Shown here in pieces: positions 22,739 through 23,810 of a DNA stretch of 23,810 bases. Position numbers and translations under genes: made by a program. The notes under the pieces were generated by a model. That model worked only from the letters and a program-made list of their open reading frames with translations. It was not told the DNA's origin and searched no databases. The stretch comes from CAWDLX01 sp046728155 (GTDB taxonomy: Bacteria; Actinomycetota; Actinomycetes; Mycobacteriales; Micromonosporaceae). Location: contig JBKPDY010000131.1 of assembly GCA_046728155.1 (NCBI GenBank), forward strand, positions 1-23,810, in the 5' to 3' direction. Every line of letters begins with the position of its first letter. Within the stretch, counting starts at the first letter, position 1.

Positions 22739-23617
22739 CTATCGTCGACCACGCCGGACGCTGCCGGCCTCGCGCTTGATCTCATATACGTACGACCGAT
22801 CGACGCTCACCCCACGCTCGCCGAGCAGCTTGAGAGCGGCCTTGACATCGCCGCGAGTCTGGACCAAGGCCTCGAGCACCAAGTCCCGCTTGGACGGGGT
22901 CTGCGGCTCAGGCGGCAGTAGCGGCGCAGGCGTCACCTCACGGATTCGTGCCCGCAGCTGGCGCATCAGCAGGCGCAGCTCAGTCAGGCCCAGCTCGGTA
23001 CCCAACATGTACAGCGCCGGCGCAATGCCCGGCAGCGCCCAGGCGGGGACGACCTCACGGCCGGTCGAGTCTTGAATATTGAGGCAGATGCTCAACGTCG
23101 CTGTAGCGGCGACGAGCGCGCCGGCGTACCAAGTCCGCCCACCGACTTTGTCGGTGATGGCATGGCGCATCACGACAGCTGAGCCCATCACCATGAACCC
23201 GTCCACGATGGTCGGGAAGACGAACAGCAGGGTGGGTGGCGCGATGTGGCCGTTGGTGGCGGCCACGTGGGTCAGGTGCGACCACGACAGCATGCCCGCG
23301 CCCACGGTCAAGAGGATGACGCCGCCGAACACCATCGCCTGGATGGCGACGAGGAATCGCCGTTCAACGGCCTGGAGTCGAGCGCCCTCGGCGTGGCCGA
23401 TGTCGGCCGTTGCAGCGGCAGCTCGACGGGGCGAGATTGACGGCAGCGGCGGGGTCTGAGTCGCATCCACGCCGGTTCGGCGGCCATTGCCGGCCTGGCG
23501 GGGCGTCGGGGGTGCTAACGGAGTGCTCACGGACCCGCCGGTGAGGGTCGGCACAGCCTGGTCCAGTCCGGTGGCACCAGACGTGACCTGAGCTGCGGAA
23601 ACGGCAGACGCTGACAT
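22739..23617 (-). CDS. DUF2637 membrane protein (integrative-element type)
   Basis: The 292-residue product (ATG 23617, GGTGA about 7 nt upstream) has a long Pro/Thr/Ala-rich cytoplasmic head to about residue 85, then four membrane helices: AIQAMVFGGVILLTVGAGML, TLLFVFPTIVDGFMVMGSAV, YAGALVAATATLSICLNI and a last one around WALPGIAPALYMLGTELG. The patterns FPTIVDGFM and ALYMLGTELG are typical of DUF2637. The C-terminal 60 residues (KRDLVLEALVQTRGDVKAAL … VDRSYVYEIKRE) look like a DNA-binding or helix-turn-helix tail. Such genes are common on actinomycete integrative conjugative elements and plasmids, near replication, transfer or integrase genes; a spread or DNA-handling role is inference. 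Its 5' end faces a tRNA-derived att-like site 34 bp away, supporting membership of an integrated element. Confidence 0.8.
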   Translation of the reverse strand: MSASAVSAAQVTSGATGLDQAVPTLTGGSVSTPLAPPTPRQAGNGRRTGVDATQTPPLPSISPRRAAAATADIGHAEGARLQAVERRFLVAIQAMVFGGVILLTVGAGMLSWSHLTHVAATNGHIAPPTLLFVFPTIVDGFMVMGSAVVMRHAITDKVGGRTWYAGALVAATATLSICLNIQDSTGREVVPAWALPGIAPALYMLGTELGLTELRLLMRQLRARIREVTPAPLLPPEPQTPSKRDLVLEALVQTRGDVKAALKLLGERGVSVDRSYVYEIKREAGSVRRGRR

Positions 23618-23650
23618 CAGTCATCACCGTCCGGCACGTCATCGGTCGCG

Positions 23651-23695
23651 CTCTTAATCCGCGGGTTCGGGGTTCGAGTCCCTGGCGGCGCACCA
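23651..23695 (+). other. att-like site: 3' part of tRNA-Lys(CTT)
   Basis: The 45 nt begin exactly at the anticodon loop CTCTTAA (anticodon CTT at 23653-23655), continue through TCCGC (3' side of the anticodon stem), the variable loop, a T-arm with GGTTCGAGTCC, the acceptor strand GCGGCGC and the encoded ACCA. The 5' side of the anticodon stem should be GCGGA but is TCGCG, and no D-arm or 5' acceptor strand precedes. So this is not a tRNA gene but the copy left when an element integrates into a tRNA 3' end. With CCA to the right, the element lies to the left, including the DUF2637 gene; the restored full tRNA should be at the far left end, outside this window or lost. Confidence 0.8.
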
Positions 23696-23810
23696 GTCGT
23701 GAGCAGGCCGTATAGCTATCAAGCTATGCAGCCTTGATCTTTGTGGGCCCCGTGTGGGTCCTATGTGCGCGACACCTCCGAACCTGCCTGCCGCGCTTAC
23801 TTCGCTTGGG
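23696..23810. other. right flank of the att-like site
   Basis: Contains a small inverted repeat (ATAGCT 23712-23717 / AGCTAT 23722-23727), which could end transcription, and a GGGCCCCGTGTGGGTCC stretch near 23742-23760 with internal mirror symmetry, resembling sequences often seen beside actinomycete att sites. No gene is supported in the remaining bases. Confidence 0.3.

Noticed and set aside
23624..23695. A complete tRNA-Lys gene
   Set aside because: The 5' acceptor strand, D-arm and 5' side of the anticodon stem are absent; only the 3' part from the anticodon loop on is present.
1..23810. CRISPR array or retron-like system
   Set aside because: I saw no regularly spaced repeats and no Cas or reverse-transcriptase motifs on either strand.

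Overview
The window is high-GC DNA with GTG and TTG starts, Shine-Dalgarno-led genes, a deazaflavin (F420)-type nitroreductase, an LppX/LprG-like lipoprotein, a DUF2637 protein, and DUF6262/TnpB-type and IS1380 transposition proteins. Together these point to a filamentous actinomycete, most likely Micromonosporaceae-like; the family-level guess is inference. It is an accessory region: intact small or secreted proteins alternate with broken genes and fragments of at least three kinds of mobile DNA.

Layout. (1) 1-2330: the end of a DinB-like gene, a perfect 11-bp inverted repeat before a ribosome binding site with no convincing gene, an LppX/LprG-like lipoprotein, and a structured gene-free stretch that may be an ORF-less group II intron relic. 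(2) 2340-6260: a frameshifted VOC (glyoxalase-like) gene, an unrecognised 159-aa protein, a small membrane protein, a broken ParB-like/HTH fragment, a lipoprotein, an anti-sigma-factor-antagonist (STAS) protein without the usual phospho-serine, and the C-terminal stub of an aldehyde dehydrogenase. (3) 6390-7900: a secreted protein, then a ribbon-helix-helix regulator broken at a run of five C. It is divergent from a SUKH (SMI1/KNR4) protein, and a perfect 11-bp inverted repeat lies between them. (4) 7925-12160: the ruins of a tailed-phage packaging module (terminase large subunit and portal protein, each with several frameshifts). Between them sit intact genes: an alpha/beta hydrolase, a small protein duplicating the terminase tail, and a protein with two RusA-like halves.

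(5) 12235-14306: an F420-dependent nitroreductase-family gene, a membrane-anchored protein, a short ORF and a three-helix membrane protein, with a bidirectional terminator between the convergent pair. (6) 14396-20641: a segment bounded by two near-identical ~30-nt direct repeats. It holds an intact secreted GH3 glycosidase, a Tn554-type TnpB/TnpC recombination pair without TnpA, and a 3'-truncated IS1380 transposase. (7) 20698-23810: an unrecognised 239-aa protein, an IS256-like C-terminal scrap, a small membrane protein, a protein with two identical-spacing cysteine modules, a DUF2637 membrane protein, and the 3' half of a tRNA-Lys(CTT) starting in the anticodon loop. That last feature is what a tRNA-targeting integrative element leaves at one end.

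The long intact genes (GH3, TnpB, DUF2637) have no indels, so the frameshifts in phage and metabolic remnants look like true decay rather than bad sequence, although that cannot be settled here. Apart from possible coupling of TnpB with TnpC and of the hydrolase with its downstream small gene, few genes form operons. The region reads as serial insertion and decay beside the end of a tRNA-integrated element.
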